Positions 32,024 to 34,560 of a DNA stretch of 34,560 nt are shown here, one piece after another. A model generated the notes under the pieces. It made no database searches. It was not told the origin of the DNA and saw nothing but the letters and a program-made list of their open reading frames with translations. The stretch covers positions 1 to 34,560 of the forward strand of contig JALUYL010000082.1 of the NCBI GenBank assembly GCA_027012955.1, given 5' to 3'. A program made the position numbers and the translations under genes. The DNA comes from Sulfurovum sp. (GTDB lineage Bacteria > Campylobacterota > Campylobacteria > Campylobacterales > Sulfurovaceae). Each line of letters opens with the position of its first letter. Position 1 is the stretch's first letter.

Positions 32024-33466
32024 ATGTTAGCACTAAAAGACCAAGCACCAAACATTTTAGTCATCGGTGACTTGATGATAGACCATTATCTTTGGGGGAA
32101 ATGTGAACGTATCTCTCCTGAAGCACCAGTACAGGTCGTTGCTGTAGAAAAAGAGACGTCTGTTTTAGGTGGGGCTGGCAATGTCGTACATAATCTTCGT
32201 GCCTTAGGTGCCAAGATAGATGTCATCTCTGTCATTGGAGACGATACCAATGCCAAAGAGTTACGTGATTTACTACAAGATATAGAGGTGTCCGATGCTT
32301 TTTTATTGACACAAAAAGGACGTAATACTTCTAAAAAAAGTCGTATCATTGCCTCTCAACAACAAGTGGTACGTTATGACAAAGAGAGTACAGAAGACAT
32401 CTCGCAAGAGATGCAAGATAGACTCATGGAAGTTCTAAAAAAACATATTTCTCACTATGACATCGTTTTACTTTCTGACTATGGTAAAGGGGTACTCACA
32501 CCTTCTTTAACTAAAGCCATCATCACCCTTGCCAACACATCAGGTAAAAAAGTACTTGTAGACCCCAAAGGTGCTGACTACACTAAGTACAGTGGTGCCT
32601 ACCTTCTCACTCCTAACAAAAAAGAAGCAAACCTCGCATCTCAAATAGAAATAAAAGACGAGCCAAGCCTTACACGTGCTATAGTCAAACTCAAAGAGAC
32701 GTGTGACCTTACTGTTTCACTCATCACACTCAGTGAAGATGGTATTGCTATCTATGATGATACGCTTCGTGTTCATCCGACCGTAGCAAGAGAGGTGTAT
32801 GACGTTACTGGTGCAGGAGACACTGTATTGGCATCTTTAGGCTTTTCTTTAGCCATAGGGTACGACATAGACAAAGCCGTCAAATTTTCCAACCTCGCAG
32901 CAGGGGTGGTCGTAGGAAAAATCGGTTCTGCCACAGCCACGCTCAATGAGATTATAGAATACGAATCAAGCCTTAACAAATCTACTTCGGATTCACATAT
33001 TAAAACTATTGATGAGATTGCCCTACTCAGTAGCGAACTTAAAAAAAGAGGCAAAAAAATTATCTTTACTAACGGGTGTTTTGACATTTTACATGTGGGG
33101 CATGTGAAGTATTTGGAAGAAGCTAAGAGTTATGGTGATATTCTCATCTTAGGGTTAAACTCAGATGAGAGTGTCCGTAGACTCAAAGGACCAACACGTC
33201 CAGTTAACACCGAAGAAGACCGAGCCTATATTTTGGCTTCATTGGAGGCTGTTGATTATGTGGTAAAATTTTATGAAGATACCCCTTATGAACTTATCAA
33301 AGCTGTGCAACCTCATATTTTAGTTAAAGGTGGAGACTATGAGGGTAAAGAAGTAGTCGGTCAAGATATTGCTGATGAACTTCGTTTGGTAAATTTTGTT
33401 GAGGGTAAAAGTACCACAAAGACCATTGAAAGGATTAAAGATGGACATGAAAACAACTATTGTTAG
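32024..33466 (+). CDS. hldE: Bifunctional heptose-7-phosphate kinase / heptose-1-phosphate adenylyltransferase
   Basis: 480 residues with two enzymes fused. The N-terminal PfkB-type kinase (about 1-315) has [46 protein letters not shown] and the catalytic [13 protein letters not shown]. The C-terminal nucleotidyltransferase (about 340-475) has [20 protein letters not shown] with the HxGH motif and [16 protein letters not shown]. It carries out the two steps on either side of GmhB. The fused form is the E. coli arrangement. The 3' end overlaps the gmhA start region (gmhA ATG at 33441). Confidence 0.96.
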   Translation: MLALKDQAPNILVIGDLMIDHYLWGKCERISPEAPVQVVAVEKETSVLGGAGNVVHNLRALGAKIDVISVIGDDTNAKELRDLLQDIEVSDAFLLTQKGRNTSKKSRIIASQQQVVRYDKESTEDISQEMQDRLMEVLKKHISHYDIVLLSDYGKGVLTPSLTKAIITLANTSGKKVLVDPKGADYTKYSGAYLLTPNKKEANLASQIEIKDEPSLTRAIVKLKETCDLTVSLITLSEDGIAIYDDTLRVHPTVAREVYDVTGAGDTVLASLGFSLAIGYDIDKAVKFSNLAAGVVVGKIGSATATLNEIIEYESSLNKSTSDSHIKTIDEIALLSSELKKRGKKIIFTNGCFDILHVGHVKYLEEAKSYGDILILGLNSDESVRRLKGPTRPVNTEEDRAYILASLEAVDYVVKFYEDTPYELIKAVQPHILVKGGDYEGKEVVGQDIADELRLVNFVEGKSTTKTIERIKDGHENNYC

Positions 33467-34013
33467 AGAATTTAGATTACATTTAGAGACCATAGAAGCT
33501 GTTATTAACAATATGGAAGAGGAGTTGGTTCAAGCCTCAACCTTAGCCGTAGAGGTTCTAAAAAGGGGAAATAAAATTTTACTCTGTGGAAATGGTGGTT
33601 CAGCTGCCGATGCACAACATATCGCGGCTGAGTTAACAGGTCGTTATAAGACAGAGCGAAGAGGTTTAGCAGGGATTGCATTGACTACCGATACCTCTGC
33701 TTTAACTGCCATAGGAAATGACTATGGATATGATAGAGTTTTTGACAGACAAACAGAAGCATTAGCAAATGAGGGAGATTTGCTCATAGGAATTTCTACC
33801 TCTGGAAACTCTGCCAATATTATCTCTGCTTTAAAATTAGCAAAAGAGATGGGCTGTTCTACACTTGGTTTTTCAGGTCGTGATGGTGGAGCTATGAATG
33901 AAGTTTGTGATGTAAACTTGGTGGTTCCCTCAGATAACACCCCTCGTATTCAAGAGATGCATATACTCTTTGGGCATACAATTTGTCAGATTATTGATAA
34001 TGAACTCTCTTAA
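33441..34013 (+). CDS. gmhA: Sedoheptulose-7-phosphate isomerase
   Basis: 190 residues from the ATG at 33441, chosen because AGGA (33431-33434) lies 6 nt upstream; the longer frame to 33396 would only add codons inside hldE. A SIS-domain protein with [63 protein letters not shown] and [17 protein letters not shown]. It starts the pathway by turning sedoheptulose 7-phosphate into heptose 7-phosphate. The coding region overlaps hldE by 26 bp and the convergent glycosyltransferase gene by 23 bp. Confidence 0.95.
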   Translation: MDMKTTIVREFRLHLETIEAVINNMEEELVQASTLAVEVLKRGNKILLCGNGGSAADAQHIAAELTGRYKTERRGLAGIALTTDTSALTAIGNDYGYDRVFDRQTEALANEGDLLIGISTSGNSANIISALKLAKEMGCSTLGFSGRDGGAMNEVCDVNLVVPSDNTPRIQEMHILFGHTICQIIDNELS

Positions 34014-34560
34014 GATGTTCATCTATTTCTAATGCAATAATTTTAATATTTTTATCTCCCATCTCCAACGATAAATCTCTTGCACCCAAAGTCCCATAAA
34101 GACTAGGAGATGTAGTCTTAAAAAGAGCAATAGTGGGGGTCAGTGAAGCACTCGCAAGGTGCATAGGGCCTGTGTCTCCACAGATAAATGCGTCTAACTT
34201 GGCAATGTGGACAGCTAGCATCCGTAAATTTTTCTCTGAAAGTGTCTCAATATCTTCGTCTAGAGGAGTTCGATTGTTAGGATCCAGAATATCAATAAAT
34301 TGAAGCTCTGGGTTAAGTTTGTTGAGTTCACTAAGTAACTCTCTCCACCACTTATCTTCAATCTTTTTCTCATTTCGTGCATCACGGAAAATTCCAATGG
34401 TTATTTTACTGGAGTCTGTACTTACTGTTTCTTTCTCTTGTTGGGTAATCTGTAAATTCATAAAGTTATCAAACTCTTGTGGTGTTTTTCCAAATGCAGA
34501 CATTAATGCCAACGGTTTTAATGCTTCATGGGCAATATCAGTAGGGAAAGAGATGGCATG
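33991..34560 (-). CDS. Glycosyltransferase family 9 (heptosyltransferase-like), 5' truncated by the window edge
   Basis: 190 residues are visible; the frame stays open to 34560, so the N-terminal half is missing. The part seen is the nucleotide-sugar-binding domain of GT9 enzymes: [44 protein letters not shown] (the GDTGPMHLA motif that binds the ADP-heptose donor) and [17 protein letters not shown]. Next to four ADP-heptose genes it is most likely a heptosyltransferase of the LPS inner core (WaaC, WaaF or a third type). It is convergent with gmhA, overlapping by 23 bp. Confidence 0.88.
   Translation of the reverse strand, partial: HAISFPTDIAHEALKPLALMSAFGKTPQEFDNFMNLQITQQEKETVSTDSSKITIGIFRDARNEKKIEDKWWRELLSELNKLNPELQFIDILDPNNRTPLDEDIETLSEKNLRMLAVHIAKLDAFICGDTGPMHLASASLTPTIALFKTTSPSLYGTLGARDLSLEMGDKNIKIIALEIDEHLKRVHYQ

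Overview
The window looks like chromosomal DNA of a Campylobacterota (epsilonproteobacterial) chemolithotroph of the Sulfurovum/Sulfurimonas kind. Pointers are the futalosine menaquinone enzyme MqnC, a metal-type KdsA with an N-terminal Cys, a CcoI-CcoS pair for cbb3 oxidase, a complete ADP-heptose pathway, many ATGA stop-start overlaps and moderately AT-rich coding DNA. This is inferred from gene content only; no database search was made.

Layout. 1-255: the Pro-Ala-rich tail of a protein and its terminator. 393-929: hpf. 978-9235 (minus strand): DUF3108 protein, EamA transporter, kdsA, ribH, nusB, mqnC, an M16-like protein that has lost its zinc site, and recG, separated by several families of short palindromic repeats. 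9327-11829: mscS-family channel and rtcB, convergent. 12064-16003: an AT-richer accessory stretch with a TPR lipoprotein, a cassette of four genes each joined by an ATGA overlap (unknown protein, LMW-PTP-like protein, zinc-ribbon membrane protein, WYL regulator) and a Uma2-family protein. 16130-18588: der and trpS. 18611-20422 (minus): two exported rhodanese-like proteins and a membrane-anchored acidic protein, preceded by an RNA element that resembles a c-di-GMP-I (GEMM) riboswitch. 20671-22800 (minus): rho-murI. 22916-26286: small membrane protein, ccoI and ccoS, the last two separated by a 268-bp element with 32-bp inverted terminal repeats. 26340-30355: outer-membrane beta-barrel candidate, then phosphomannomutase/phosphoglucomutase, pgi and galU. 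30489-34013: gmhB-hldD-hldE-gmhA. 33991-34560 (minus): 3' part of a family 9 glycosyltransferase.

How it fits together. Much of the window makes cell envelope: kdsA (KDO), the sugar-phosphate genes, the four ADP-heptose genes and a heptosyltransferase-like gene supply the LPS/LOS core, and murI supplies D-glutamate for peptidoglycan. mqnC and ccoI/ccoS serve respiration. Der, Rho, TrpS, NusB, RibH, Hpf, RtcB and RecG are housekeeping.

The less ordinary signals are: (1) two near-identical 52-bp palindromes inserted in frame in recG, differing by a compensatory base-pair change; (2) the GEMM-like leader of the rhodanese operon; (3) the 268-bp inverted-repeat element whose left end forms the last codons and stop of ccoI, with a related solo copy in the mscS leader; (4) the translationally coupled PTP/zinc-ribbon/WYL cassette; (5) a G9 tract placed as the ribosome-binding site of mqnC; and (6) palindromes that contain the stop codons of nusB, trpS and galU.
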